64,000 nucleotides of DNA from a virus, in the IMG/VR virus record IMGVR_UViG_3300028895_000202, positions 1 through 64,000 of that record, one strand, 5' to 3'. Positions 1 through 7,268 of the stretch are shown piece after piece (within the stretch, counting starts at the first letter, position 1; every line of letters starts with the position of its first letter). A program made the position numbers and the translations under genes. The notes under the pieces were generated by a model. That model was not told where the DNA came from and ran no database searches. It worked only from the letters and a program-made list of their open reading frames with translations.

Positions 1-692
1 GAAACAGCGCGGACATGGAGCACGGTCTTCACTTCACCGCGCTGCCACAACCGTGGGCTGCCGGGTTCGACTTCCAGGGATCCATGTACATTGGATCGGG
101 CGCTGCATGGATCACCGACCAACCAGACGCTAGAGCTGGCTATCTGGAGTTCTCGGGCGCTGGCCTGGGGGCCATACGTGAGCAGATGGACCGCAAGGAG
201 CGGCGTATGGCGGCCCTTGGTGCTCGCCTACTCGAAGAGCAAGCTCCAGCGTCAGCCGCCGAGGCAGCTGAAACAGTGAAACTGCGTCACAGCGGCGAGG
301 GGTCAGTGCTCGCCCGTATCGCTGACAACGTCAGCCGTGGACTCAAGAAAGTCCTCGATGACGTGACGTACATGATGGGTCTCAGCGGTGAATCTGAAGT
401 TCGGCTGAACACTGACTTCGGTGTCGAGGGGCTATCCCCCCAGATGCTGACGGCCCTCATGCAACAGGTTCAAGCTGGTCTCATGAGCCACGCCGTTTAT
501 CGCTACAACCTCTCTCGCGGGGAGATGTACCCCGAAAACTGGCGCGATGAGGACGAGATAGAGGCGCTGTATGCAGACAGAAACACTGATCGAGGCGAGC
601 CCCAGCCGCTCGATCGTGAGGAGATGGACGATTCCACCGAAGTGGATGACGACGACTCCGATGATGGGGACTCTCAGACCGAGTCCGAGTAA
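1..692 (+). CDS. Portal protein, C-terminal part (DUF4055-like), 5' truncated by window
   Basis: The reading frame is open from base 3 to the stop at 692, with no stop upstream of the first ATG at 15, so the gene enters from outside the window. The stretch GYLEFSGAGLGAIREQ followed by MAALGARLLEEQ and an AAEAAET segment matches what I know of the C-terminal region of DUF4055 portal-type proteins. Portals form the dodecameric DNA gateway at the capsid vertex. The last 40 residues are very acidic (runs of D and E). The position directly before scaffold and coat genes fits a portal. Seen: sequence motifs and gene order. Inferred: portal role. The N-terminal portal core and the terminase would lie upstream, outside the window. 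Confidence 0.75.
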   Translation, partial: NSADMEHGLHFTALPQPWAAGFDFQGSMYIGSGAAWITDQPDARAGYLEFSGAGLGAIREQMDRKERRMAALGARLLEEQAPASAAEAAETVKLRHSGEGSVLARIADNVSRGLKKVLDDVTYMMGLSGESEVRLNTDFGVEGLSPQMLTALMQQVQAGLMSHAVYRYNLSRGEMYPENWRDEDEIEALYADRNTDRGEPQPLDREEMDDSTEVDDDDSDDGDSQTESE

Positions 693-755
693 CACTCCGT
701 TTACGGCACGCCCTTCCATTGCACGTCGCGATGCTAGGGATGCCCTAACAACCCC

Positions 756-1565
756 ATGAGTAACATGGCACTTAAGAAGCACTACGAAACAGAAGAAGAT
801 ATCCCTGAAGCCGCTCGCGGCATGTATGAGAAGACGGCTGACGGCTACGTCCTGTCAGACGAATACGTCGTCAAGGACGAGCGCGTAGACGAGTTCCGGG
901 ACAACAACCGCCAACTCAAGGCCGAACTGGACCAGATGCGGACAGAGTACGGTCGCCTCCAGAAGCAATTCGAGGGCGTAGACCCGGAGCAGTTTCAGAA
1001 GTTCCGTGAGCAGCTTGCCCGCGTTCAGGAGGACGAAGAGCGTCAGCTGATCGCCTCTGGTCAAATTGACGAGGTCGTAAAGCGCCGCACCGCCCGCATT
1101 CTCGATGAGAAGAATTCGATGTTCGAGGCGAAGTCTGCTGCGTACAGCGAGCTTGAGAAGAACTACAACCAACTTCGCGACAAGTTTGCCACCTCGCAAG
1201 CCCGTCAACAGATGGACATCCTGATGAGCGAGCGCGGCCTCCGCCTGCGCCCACAAGCGCGACAGCTCATGGAGTCGCAGGTCACGCGAGACTGGACGAC
1301 CGATGAGAAAGGTCGTCTGACCCTGCGCGATTCCACCATGATTGGCGAGACAGGTGATCCGATGAGCCCGATCGAGTACGTCGATCGCATGGTAACCCAG
1401 ATGGACTTCCTCTTCGAGCCCAACACTGGCGGTGGTGCCGGTGGCGGTGACGGCGCTACCTCAAGGCGTGAAAAGGTCGTACAGTCAGGCGACATGGACG
1501 CCATCAGCGCGAACCTTGCCGACATCGCGTCGGGCAAGATGCGTGTTGTGAAGGAGATCGATTGA
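756..1565 (+). CDS. Capsid scaffolding protein (probable)
   Basis: 269 residues, highly charged. Residues from about 45 to 150 read as a long coiled coil (heptad-like L/E/K pattern), and a glycine-rich linker follows near residue 225. It ends in a short charged tail (GKMRVVKEID). This architecture and the place between portal and coat genes are typical of internal scaffolds that template procapsid assembly and are then lost. No protease motif is visible. The start at 756 is preceded by a C/A-rich leader with no Shine-Dalgarno; an internal ATG at 765 is a possible alternative. The name rests on context and composition, not on a recognised signature. Confidence 0.65.
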   Translation: MSNMALKKHYETEEDIPEAARGMYEKTADGYVLSDEYVVKDERVDEFRDNNRQLKAELDQMRTEYGRLQKQFEGVDPEQFQKFREQLARVQEDEERQLIASGQIDEVVKRRTARILDEKNSMFEAKSAAYSELEKNYNQLRDKFATSQARQQMDILMSERGLRLRPQARQLMESQVTRDWTTDEKGRLTLRDSTMIGETGDPMSPIEYVDRMVTQMDFLFEPNTGGGAGGGDGATSRREKVVQSGDMDAISANLADIASGKMRVVKEID

Positions 1566-1801
1566 TGAAGTACCTAGCTCTATCGCTACTGCTGTGCGCG
1601 TCATGCCGTATGCCCGCTCAGGAGTACGTGGCGGCTGATCGTGCAACCTACGAGGCTCTGGCTCCGCAGCTGGTCCTGCTTGCCGACGAGGATCCCGAGA
1701 ACGATCCATCGTTCACGGGTATCAACGGTGTAGCACTCACCGCGCTGCTTGAATCATGGCTGCTCCGCATCGAGGCCGCCGAGGAGGGCTTCGGCAAATG
1801 A
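1565..1801 (+). CDS. Small exported or lipoprotein-like protein
   Basis: 78 residues beginning MKYLALSLLLCASCRMPAQ: a charged first residue, a hydrophobic core and a Cys that could be lipidated, although the -3 residue is Cys rather than Leu, so the lipobox is weak. The start ATG at 1565 overlaps the stop of the scaffold gene (TGATG), which decides it over an in-frame TTG three bases upstream. The mature part is short and acidic (ADRATYEALAPQ...WLLRIEAAEE). Similar small proteins occur in phage head or lysis regions but I cannot assign a function. The predicted export is the main observation. Confidence 0.6.
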   Translation: MKYLALSLLLCASCRMPAQEYVAADRATYEALAPQLVLLADEDPENDPSFTGINGVALTALLESWLLRIEAAEEGFGK

Positions 1802-2136
1802 GCGACATGGAAGACCTGCAGAAAGGTGCCGAGCGGGAGCTTGAGGAATTCCTCTCATCCGAGAAGGAGAAGCTCAATCAGCTCCTCGTGTCGCTGTCGG
1901 ATGATTCCGAAGAGACGCAGGAATACGCCGCCAAAGCTCTTGAGCTTGGCGCCATGATCCTGTCCGCACGCCTCAAGGGCGAGGACACGGAATTCGCGGA
2001 GCAGGCCCTGAAGGCCGTTAAGGCCAATCTCGCTTCAACGACCAGTTCCGCTGTGTCCGGCACTGTCCTCCGCTTTGTTGAGTCGTCTATCATCAATGTG
2101 GCGGTCAGCGTTGGCCGCCTGATCATGCTTCTATAA
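1798..2136 (+). CDS. Hypothetical protein, helical, hydrophobic C-terminus
   Basis: 112 residues. The start ATG at 1798 overlaps the preceding stop as ATGA, so it is translationally coupled to the small lipoprotein-like gene. The N-terminal half is acidic and helix-forming (MEDLQKGAERELEEFLSSEK). The last about 40 residues are hydrophobic (VSGTVLRFVESSIINVAVSV), suggesting membrane contact or helix packing. It is the last gene before a strong terminator at 2188-2215. I do not recognise the family; a head-associated or lysis-related small protein is possible. Confidence 0.55.
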   Translation: MSDMEDLQKGAERELEEFLSSEKEKLNQLLVSLSDDSEETQEYAAKALELGAMILSARLKGEDTEFAEQALKAVKANLASTTSSAVSGTVLRFVESSIINVAVSVGRLIMLL

Positions 2137-2187
2137 GCTATTAGAACCCTAGACCCCTGGTTGGGGGCTCTGGTTGATGTTGGACTT

Positions 2188-2215
2188 GGGGGCCGTGGTG
2201 AGAGCCACGGCCCCC
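2188..2215 (+). terminator. Terminator-like hairpin ending the portal/scaffold operon
   Basis: Perfect 11-bp stem: 2188-2198 (GGGGGCCGTGG) pairs with 2205-2215 around a 6-base loop. It follows the last head gene by about 50 bases. There is no long T-run after it (TCTATT), so termination may be partial or Rho-assisted. Confidence 0.6.
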
Positions 2216-2279
2216 TCTATTGACCCCAAGGAAATTGCCCAGCATGTGGCACTCAATGCCCCACTACTTTGCCGTTATT

Positions 2280-2288
2280 TGATATACT
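2280..2288 (+). promoter_or_regulatory. Extended -10 promoter for the coat gene
   Basis: TGATATACT, that is TG-n-TATACT, lies 65 bases after the terminator at 2188-2215. No -35 is evident 16-18 bases upstream, as expected for extended -10 promoters. The same TGnTATACT form occurs before the homing endonuclease gene at 3836. The predicted start near 2295 falls inside the hairpin 2286-2309. Confidence 0.5.
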
Positions 2289-2328
2289 GGTGGGCAGTAG
2301 CCCACCAGTTATGCGCTGTTTGGGCTAC
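2286..2328 (+). promoter_or_regulatory. Mutually exclusive hairpins in coat-gene leader
   Basis: 2286-2295 (ACTGGTGGGC) pairs perfectly with 2300-2309 around AGTA. The segment 2297-2304 (GTAGCCCA) can instead pair with 2321-2328 (TGGGCTAC). The two pairings share bases and cannot coexist, as in attenuators or folding switches. On the DNA level the first is also an inverted repeat over the promoter and could be an operator. Confidence 0.4.
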
Positions 2329-2506
2329 CACAACCAGAGCCCTGTGATCTGCGACAGCACGTCACCTCTGCTCCCAGCCGTTGCCGGGAGGGGCCAGCCC
2401 CGCTGGGCTGATACAACTCAAAGACAACTTCAGCCCCAAAGGTGATTAGTGGCCTAGGGGTCAACTCGACAACTCGGCCCACCTGGGCTAACTAAACGTA
2501 TCTATC

Positions 2507-3691
2507 ATGGCTTACACAGGCAACACTCTAGACAACGTAATCCCCCAGCTGCTGGCTCAGGGACTTATGGCGCTTCGCGAAAATGCGCGGATGCCCCAGC
2601 TTGTTAACCGCGCTTACGAGCGTATGGCTGGTATGCAGGGCTCAAGCATCGACATCCCCCTGCCGTCCGCCGTCACCGCTTCGGACGTGGTCGCCGGGAC
2701 CACCGCTCCGACTGATGCGGCAAGCAACATCAGCCCGACCTCCGTTTCTCTTCCTCTCTCTCAGTGGAAGGAAGCTGCCTTCTACATGAGCGACAAGGAG
2801 CGCATGGAGGTCCAGGCTGGCACCCTTCCCATGGTCGCCTCTGAGGCCGTCAAGGCCCTCGCGAACGCGGTCGACAACTACATCATCGGCCTAGGGGCTG
2901 CCGGTTTCGGCACCCGTATTGCACTGGGCGGGGACGGCATCGCTGTCAAGGCCACTGAGACCGACATCGTCGATCCCTTCGGTGGCAGCAGCGGCCTCGC
3001 TCACGCGACCCGCGCTCGTAAGCAGCTGAACAAGCAGCTTGCCCCGCTCAGCGACCGCTACTTCGTCTTCAACCCCGAGGCCGAAGCTGCTGCTCTTGAG
3101 CTTGAGGCTTTCCACAACGCTCAGTTCGGTGTTGGTGCCGCCGCGATCATGGAAGGTCGTATCGAGCGTCGCCTCGGCATGGGCTTCGTGATGGATCAGA
3201 ACATCGGTAACACCGCAGCTGTCACCCCCGCTGGCACCGCCACCGCTGTTAACAACGGAGACGGTTACCCCAAGGGAACCAAGGTCATCACGGTAGACAC
3301 CACGACCACGCCTTTCGCGGCTGGCACTTACATCACCTTTGCCAACCACGACACCTCGTACCGAATCGCATCCGCGACGGCAACCGCACTGACCCTGACC
3401 ACCGGGCTGGTTGAGCCCGTGGTCGACAACGAGGCATTCACTGTTGACTATGAAGGTGCGTTCGCACACAACCTGTGCTTCCACCGTGACGCCATCGCCT
3501 TCGCGACCCGTCCCATCCAGCGTGCGACCCACCCCGCCGTGATCTCCGAGACCGCAGTTGACCCCGTCTCCGGGCTCACCCTGCGCCTCGAAGTTGTCGC
3601 GGAACACAAAAGAGATCGTTTCTCTTTTGACATCTTGTATGGAGGCGTCGTCGTCCGTCCCGAGCTTGGCTGCATCGTAGCCGGGGTCTGA
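2507..3691 (+). CDS. Major capsid protein, P22 coat-like
   Basis: 394 residues of the P22 coat (gp5-like) HK97-fold group. It begins MAYTGNTLDNVIPQLLAQG. The C-terminal signature includes NLCFHRDAIAFATRP, then LEVVAEHKRDRFSFDILYGG and a final VRPELGCIVAG. These pieces are typical of this family. Residues about 255-312 form an insertion with pattern KVITVD..F.AG.YITF..HDTSYRI, matching where P22-type coats carry a beta-barrel insertion domain. It has its own promoter (2280), long leader, and hairpins after the stop, consistent with very high expression. Codons are strongly biased to C-ending forms compared with tail genes. There is no Shine-Dalgarno before the ATG. Confidence 0.88.
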   Translation: MAYTGNTLDNVIPQLLAQGLMALRENARMPQLVNRAYERMAGMQGSSIDIPLPSAVTASDVVAGTTAPTDAASNISPTSVSLPLSQWKEAAFYMSDKERMEVQAGTLPMVASEAVKALANAVDNYIIGLGAAGFGTRIALGGDGIAVKATETDIVDPFGGSSGLAHATRARKQLNKQLAPLSDRYFVFNPEAEAAALELEAFHNAQFGVGAAAIMEGRIERRLGMGFVMDQNIGNTAAVTPAGTATAVNNGDGYPKGTKVITVDTTTTPFAAGTYITFANHDTSYRIASATATALTLTTGLVEPVVDNEAFTVDYEGAFAHNLCFHRDAIAFATRPIQRATHPAVISETAVDPVSGLTLRLEVVAEHKRDRFSFDILYGGVVVRPELGCIVAGV

Positions 3692-3698
3692 TGAAGTA

Positions 3699-3724
3699 AG
3701 AATAGCGACGTAAGTCGCTATTCT
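3699..3724 (+). terminator. Hairpin after coat gene, 11-bp stem
   Basis: 3699-3709 (AGAATAGCGAC) pairs perfectly with 3714-3724 around GTAA, starting 8 bases after the coat stop codon. It lacks a T-run, so it may serve as a 3' stabiliser as well as a terminator. Confidence 0.55.
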
Positions 3725-3740
3725 ACGCTACCTTAGGTAG

Positions 3741-3786
3741 GCTGGCCCGGCTTGGGCCGGGTCAGCCCGCCACTCCCCACCTGGGG
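3741..3786 (+). terminator. Two further hairpins downstream of the coat gene
   Basis: 3741-3750 (GCTGGCCCGG) pairs with 3757-3766 with one G-T wobble and a 6-base loop. Next, 3775-3778 (CCCC) pairs with 3783-3786 (GGGG) around ACCT. The core CCCACCTGGG at 3776-3785 is repeated in the coat leader at 2478-2487. Together with the stem at 3699-3724, three hairpins separate the coat gene from the endonuclease gene. Confidence 0.45.
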
Positions 3787-3835
3787 AAACCGCTCTTGAA
3801 AAACTAAGCTGACGTCACACAAGATGCTCCTAGTG

Positions 3836-3844
3836 TGCTATACT
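3836..3844 (+). promoter_or_regulatory. Extended -10 promoter for homing endonuclease
   Basis: TGCTATACT (TG-n-TATACT). The expected start 7 bases after the -10 falls at 3851, exactly on an ATG of the downstream gene, so the transcript would be leaderless. No -35 box is seen at the usual spacing. Confidence 0.5.
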
Positions 3845-3850
3845 ATGGGC

Positions 3851-4699
3851 ATGAAGAACAAGACTTCCCACTACGTGTACCGCCTGGACTGCCCCAGTAC
3901 TGGCGAGTATTACCTCGGCCTCCGCTCCTGCCCCTGCTCCCCCGAGAAGGATCGCTACATGGGCAGTGGCCGAATCATCCGCTCCAAGGTCCGCAAGCGT
4001 CCCGACGCCTGGGCCAAGACCATCATCGACGTGTTCGATACGCGGGAGGAGGCCGCTGCCGCCGAGGCCGCTCTGGTAACCCCCGAGGTCATGGGTGACC
4101 CCCTCTGCCTGAACCTGAAGACGGGGGGCGAGACCGGCCAGGAGTACTCCGAGGAGTCCCGGCAGAAGATTGCCGAGTCCTGGGAGCGCCGCAAGGCCGA
4201 CCCCGACGAGCCCCAGCGCCAAGCCGGGGCTGCCAAGAAGCGGCTCGCAAATCCCGACTGGTGGGCCAACAACGCGGAAGGCAACCGCCGCCAGTACGAC
4301 GACCCCGCCCGTGTTGAGCAGAACCGACGCACCGCTGTCGAGCACCCCAACTGCATCGAGCGGAACAACCGTATGGCCGAGATCAACCGTGACCCCGACA
4401 AGATCCGGCGGCAGCTGGAGACCCGCGCCACTCACCCCACCTGGAGGGAAAACGTGGGCAAGGCAACCGCCGAGCGTTGGGCCGACCCGGAGAAGCGCGA
4501 GATCATGATGATGAGCATCAAGGAGGCCCGCCGCGAGAAGCGGATCTACACAGACGAGCAGGTGCGAGAGATGCGCCGACTCTACGCTCTCCCCAAGGGC
4601 GAGCGTCCTACCCAAAAACAACTCGTGGAGCAGTTCGGGGGTAACCAACCCCTGATTTCCCTGATCCTGCGAGGCAAACGATACACCGACGTCAGCTGA
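3851..4699 (+). CDS. GIY-YIG homing endonuclease (Seg-like)
   Basis: 282 residues from ATG 3851 (in-frame ATGs at 3824 and 3845 are alternatives, but both lie upstream of or inside the predicted transcription start). The N-terminus has a GIY-YIG-type nuclease pattern: Y8-V9-Y10 and Y21-L22-G23, then R25, followed by RYMGSGRIIRSKV and a FDTREEAAAAEAAL segment, as in free-standing phage Seg-type endonucleases. The middle has several repeats of the type ...NPDWWANNAEGN / ...HPNCIERNNRMAE / ...HPTWRENVGKAT, as in DNA-contact modules of these enzymes. A C-terminal helix-turn-helix (PTQKQLVEQFGGNQPLISLI) probably binds DNA. It sits between coat and tail genes as an independent unit flanked by hairpins, consistent with a mobile insertion. 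It likely cuts intron-less relatives nearby and spreads by gene conversion. Confidence 0.8.
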   Translation: MKNKTSHYVYRLDCPSTGEYYLGLRSCPCSPEKDRYMGSGRIIRSKVRKRPDAWAKTIIDVFDTREEAAAAEAALVTPEVMGDPLCLNLKTGGETGQEYSEESRQKIAESWERRKADPDEPQRQAGAAKKRLANPDWWANNAEGNRRQYDDPARVEQNRRTAVEHPNCIERNNRMAEINRDPDKIRRQLETRATHPTWRENVGKATAERWADPEKREIMMMSIKEARREKRIYTDEQVREMRRLYALPKGERPTQKQLVEQFGGNQPLISLILRGKRYTDVS

Positions 4700-4705
4700 T
4701 ACTCG

Positions 4706-4721
4706 GGGCGGCTCGCCGCCC
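4706..4721 (+). terminator. Short GC hairpin after endonuclease gene
   Basis: 4706-4711 (GGGCGG) pairs with 4716-4721 (CCGCCC) around CTCG, 6 bases after the stop codon. It is a weak terminator candidate. Confidence 0.4.
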
Positions 4722-4778
4722 TCTCCAACTGACCAATAAGCAGATCAACTTACCTCAACTCCCAACCCCCACTCAACT

Positions 4779-4976
4779 ATGACTGACAGGAACACAACTA
4801 TCGCGGGCTTGGGCGCGGCACTGGCTCTCTTCGGTACTGCACTTGTCGAGATCTTGGACGACGGGTGGCAGCTTGCCGATGTGGGTCTTCTGATCGCAGC
4901 CGTTGGGGTGGCACTTACAGGATACCTTGCAGCTGATAGATCCAGGAAGCGCAGGGAACAGCCACAGGAGCAATGA
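4779..4976 (+). CDS. Small membrane protein (holin-like possibility)
   Basis: 65 residues with two hydrophobic segments, about 8-24 (AGLGAALALFGTALVEI) and 33-50 (ADVGLLIAAVGVALTGYL), joined by a short acidic turn (DDGWQ). It ends in a basic/charged tail (DRSRKRREQ). This topology is compatible with small phage membrane proteins, including class II-like holins, but no family is recognised. It is preceded by a C/A-rich leader (CAACCCCCACTCAACT) with no Shine-Dalgarno. The following gene starts 4 bases after its stop, so they are probably co-transcribed. Confidence 0.6.
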   Translation: MTDRNTTIAGLGAALALFGTALVEILDDGWQLADVGLLIAAVGVALTGYLAADRSRKRREQPQEQ

Positions 4977-4979
4977 CCC

Positions 4980-5225
4980 ATGGCTGGTAAGAACAACAAG
5001 CCAGCCAAGGGTAAGGCTCGCGTCAAGCGGACGGCCTCGGGTAAGAAGGTCAGCTACGGTCAGAAGGGCGCTAATGTTGCTCCCGGGACATCCAGAGGTG
5101 ATGCGTATTGTGCTCGAAGCTACGGGCAGCTACAGATGCACCCGGAAGCTGCAAAAGACCCCAACTCCCCACTTCGTCTGTCAAGGAAACGCTGGAAGTG
5201 CTCTGGTAAAAGGAGCTTGAAGTAA
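4980..5225 (+). CDS. Small basic protein, DUF6321-like
   Basis: 81 residues, very basic. The order KARVKRTASGKKVSYGQKG, then a PGTSRGDAYCARSYGQ segment, then DPNSPLRLSRKRWKCSG closely resembles small conserved basic phage proteins I associate with DUF6321; the name is from memory and uncertain. The spacing of Cys residues (C44, C74) could allow a disulfide or metal site. Its basic charge suggests nucleic acid contact, for example packaged with DNA. An AGGAG lies about 11 bases upstream of the ATG. The stop overlaps the next start (TAATG). Confidence 0.55.
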   Translation: MAGKNNKPAKGKARVKRTASGKKVSYGQKGANVAPGTSRGDAYCARSYGQLQMHPEAAKDPNSPLRLSRKRWKCSGKRSLK

Positions 5226-5494
5226 TGCAGCGTGGGACAGACTGGCAGACTAACAGTGTCTACGTCCTAAAGAGTATTGACGATCTGAAGGACGAAGTAC
5301 ATGGCCTTAGAAACCAGCTTAGTGACGATCGATCTGACCTAATAACTCGCTTCGATGAGTTCAGAGATGAGATACGTGATGAGCATGGTAAAACACGTGA
5401 AGAGTTCGCGATCCTAAAGGGTCAGTCAACCGTGATTGCCAGCATAGCTGCGATCGTCATTACAGCCATAGCCAACTTTATCCTCAAAGAGTAA
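5225..5494 (+). CDS. Coiled-coil protein with C-terminal membrane anchor (XhlA-like)
   Basis: 89 residues. Residues about 15-60 are charged and heptad-like (SIDDLKDEVHGLRNQL, FDEFRDEIRDEHGK). The C-terminus is a single hydrophobic span (VIASIAAIVITAIANFIL) ending in KE. This layout is that of XhlA/hemolysin-type phage membrane proteins that assist holins. It is translationally coupled to the preceding gene (TAATG). Context with the 4779 membrane protein makes a lysis accessory role possible, but lysis genes in the middle of a head/tail operon are unusual. Confidence 0.55.
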   Translation: MQRGTDWQTNSVYVLKSIDDLKDEVHGLRNQLSDDRSDLITRFDEFRDEIRDEHGKTREEFAILKGQSTVIASIAAIVITAIANFILKE

Positions 5495-5496
5495 CC

Positions 5497-5730
5497 ATGA
5501 ACTGCAACTACTACCTAACAGAGTCGGGACAAGTCCTGTACACACGCGATGACTGGGTAGAGCCCGGGATGCGTAAATGCACCAAGGACGGCAAGCTACT
5601 TGTGGCCGAGCCCGTCAAGCAAGAAGCAAAACCAGCTGAGGAGCCTGCTGAGGCTGCCGAGGTGCCCGCTGCGGAGAAGACCCCCGCCGTCAAGAAGACC
5701 CGCAAGCGTAAGCAAGCTGAGGAGTTCTAG
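5497..5730 (+). CDS. Hypothetical protein with Ala/Glu/Lys-rich tail
   Basis: 77 residues. The first 35 look folded, with Cys at 3 and 28 and aromatic residues (MNCNYYLTESGQVLYTRDDW). The rest is a low-complexity Glu/Ala/Pro then Lys/Arg tail (EPAEAAEVPAAEKTP, KKTRKRKQ). It sits between membrane and head-tail genes with 2-base gaps on both sides. No function is recognised; it may be a minor virion or head-decorating peptide. Confidence 0.5.
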   Translation: MNCNYYLTESGQVLYTRDDWVEPGMRKCTKDGKLLVAEPVKQEAKPAEEPAEAAEVPAAEKTPAVKKTRKRKQAEEF

Positions 5731-5732
5731 AA

Positions 5733-6077
5733 GTGATAAAGCGCAGTGACGCCGTAAACGTCGTAGGGAAGGACAGCAAGGTCAGGTCGCACAATGTTAC
5801 GCGCCTGAACGCAGGCCAGAGCATGTCCTACAACTTTGCACGCCCTGACACAACTTACGGCATAGGTAGTTCCGGAGCTTCATACCTACGTGTCGTGGCG
5901 ACTGACGGGGAATTTACCGTAAGCATCACCAACTATGCCGGTGCCTCTGACGCTATCCAAATGAAGTCTACTGGCGGACTCTCGGATCTGGTTCTTGACG
6001 GCGTCAACATGTACACCGTGACGATCGAAGAATCCTCAACGTCAGCCAACTGTGCATACGTCTTGGTAGCCCACTGA
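5733..6077 (+). CDS. Hypothetical protein, probable small structural beta protein
   Basis: 114 residues from a GTG start at 5733, 2 bases after the previous stop; no ATG lies nearby in frame. The composition is rich in S, T, V, G and N with alternating strands (SYLRVVATDGEFTVSITNYA), as in small phage beta-sandwich proteins such as capsid decoration or fibre-base domains. The next gene begins 1 base later. The location right before the head-tail connector makes a virion role plausible, but no family is recognised. Confidence 0.5.
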   Translation: MIKRSDAVNVVGKDSKVRSHNVTRLNAGQSMSYNFARPDTTYGIGSSGASYLRVVATDGEFTVSITNYAGASDAIQMKSTGGLSDLVLDGVNMYTVTIEESSTSANCAYVLVAH

Positions 6078-6078
6078 T

Positions 6079-6870
6079 ATGCCGATCCTCATCCCGGTTG
6101 CACCCAGAAGCACTACTGCGAATAGCTACGTAACCGTGGCCGAGGCTGATCTGTATTTCGACCAAACTCGACTCTACACGACTGCATGGGACAACGCCGC
6201 AGCTACCCCCGACGCCGAGGGCTACACCGTAACACTGGCAGAACACGGCGGCCATCAAAACGAGAACGGGGAGGGGGACACCGTGGTAGTCGTGAACGGG
6301 ACTGGGACTGGTTCATTCACGGTGGGGTGTCGGATCTCCATGGCGAGTCACGACACGATCTACACCGTGACGGCGACCAGCTTCAGCGAGGGTCTGACTC
6401 ACTTGACAGTGTCGCCAGCTTTGTCACAAGATCTGTCGGACGAGGAGGCGATCACGCGGCTTAGCGGTAGCCAGAAGGAGAAAGCGCTAATCCAGGCAAC
6501 CTCCATGCTGGACGAGTACTTCAACTGGTTCGGGAGCATCCTGGACGAGGACCAACGGCTTCGCTGGCCTCGGTATAGCGCGTATGACCGCGATGGCTAC
6601 GTCTATGACGAAGAAGAGGTTCCAGAAGAGATCAAGAACGCAACCTGCGAACTGGCTTTGCGGCTTCTACAGGGCGACACCCTGACGGAGCCGTCACTGG
6701 TGAGCCAAGGTTTCTCACGAGTTACGCTAGGGCCGATCTCTGTCGCAGTTGAGACCAGTAACACCGAGGACATCATCTCCGACACCGTGATGTCAATGGT
6801 ATCGCACCTCGGCGCGCCAACTGCGCTTGCAACTCGCGGATCCAAGGTGATTCCGCTTTGGAGGGTCTGA
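6079..6870 (+). CDS. Head-tail connector/adaptor (DnaT-like group) with inserted beta domain
   Basis: 263 residues. Start NSYVTVAEADLYFDQTRLYTTAW and the later KALIQATSMLDEYFNWFG, QRLRWPR and PEEIKNATCELALRLL match the helical adaptor family often annotated as DnaT-like, which bridges portal and stopper. Residues about 43-128 interrupt this fold with a beta insertion (GDTVVVVNG...F.VGCRISMASHDTIYTV...LTHLTV). That insertion resembles the coat protein's insertion domain (see findings). It is the first gene of a classic connector, stopper, gp10-like, tail-terminator series. Confidence 0.7.
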   Translation: MPILIPVAPRSTTANSYVTVAEADLYFDQTRLYTTAWDNAAATPDAEGYTVTLAEHGGHQNENGEGDTVVVVNGTGTGSFTVGCRISMASHDTIYTVTATSFSEGLTHLTVSPALSQDLSDEEAITRLSGSQKEKALIQATSMLDEYFNWFGSILDEDQRLRWPRYSAYDRDGYVYDEEEVPEEIKNATCELALRLLQGDTLTEPSLVSQGFSRVTLGPISVAVETSNTEDIISDTVMSMVSHLGAPTALATRGSKVIPLWRV

Positions 6871-7268
6871 TGGGGATGCTCGATACATCTCTCAGATCTG
6901 TCGCATCCGACGTTATCGGGCTGTTCACCACTAACGCAGCCACGTTTACCGTCGTAACACACGGTTCCTACAACCCAGTTACGGGCACTGAATCAGAAGA
7001 GTCACTGACATACAGTATAAAGGTATCGCCGCCGAGCCGCGTTCAGTACAAGACCGCGCTCACAGGTGAGTCCGCTGGTGTCGTAGGAACCGATCTAACT
7101 GTGTTCGTGTCTGCCAAAGACGCGGACGACGCCGGGCTGGACCTAACTCCAGCAACGAATAAGACCATCTCCCTGACCATCGCCAACCGCACGTTCAAAG
7201 TAGTGACTACTTTCGAGGTATGGAGTGGCGATCAAACTGCGCTCTACGAGGTGGTGATACGTGGCTGA
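6870..7268 (+). CDS. Head-closure (stopper) protein
   Basis: 132 residues. ATG 6870 overlaps the stop of the adaptor gene (TGATG), which decides it over an in-frame codon at 6858. After a helical N-terminus the protein is beta-rich (TFTVVTHGSYNPVTGTES, KVSPPSRVQYKTALTG, FKVVTTFEVWSGDQTALYEV), as in gpFII/gp16-type stoppers that seal the head after packaging and dock the tail. Assignment rests on size, strand pattern and position two genes before the tail terminator. Confidence 0.55.
   Translation: MGMLDTSLRSVASDVIGLFTTNAATFTVVTHGSYNPVTGTESEESLTYSIKVSPPSRVQYKTALTGESAGVVGTDLTVFVSAKDADDAGLDLTPATNKTISLTIANRTFKVVTTFEVWSGDQTALYEVVIRG

Larger units (their letters stand above)
2137..2506 (+). other. 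370-base structured leader before the coat gene
   Basis: There is no credible gene here. In order it holds: the terminator at 2188-2215; an extended -10 promoter at 2280-2288; a 10-bp hairpin at 2286-2309 that overlaps the promoter; an alternative 8-bp pairing of 2297-2304 with 2321-2328 that excludes that hairpin; a stem of 2371-2375 with 2386-2390; a hairpin of 2395-2400 with 2405-2410; and a short palindrome at 2477-2488. The motif AGCCCA/TGGGCT recurs in several of these. A long structured 5' untranslated region for the most abundant virion protein is a reasonable reading. Seen: the pairings. Inferred: regulation or mRNA stability. Confidence 0.6.

Noticed and set aside
3824-3850. Start of the homing endonuclease at ATG 3824
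   Set aside because: The extended -10 (3836-3844) lies within these codons, so a transcript from that promoter cannot include them. It would be valid only for readthrough RNA.
2891-4648. Long minus-strand frames opposite the coat and endonuclease genes
   Set aside because: Same codon-bias effect; products are Gly/Val/Leu-rich without any recognisable fold, and the + strand genes are well supported.
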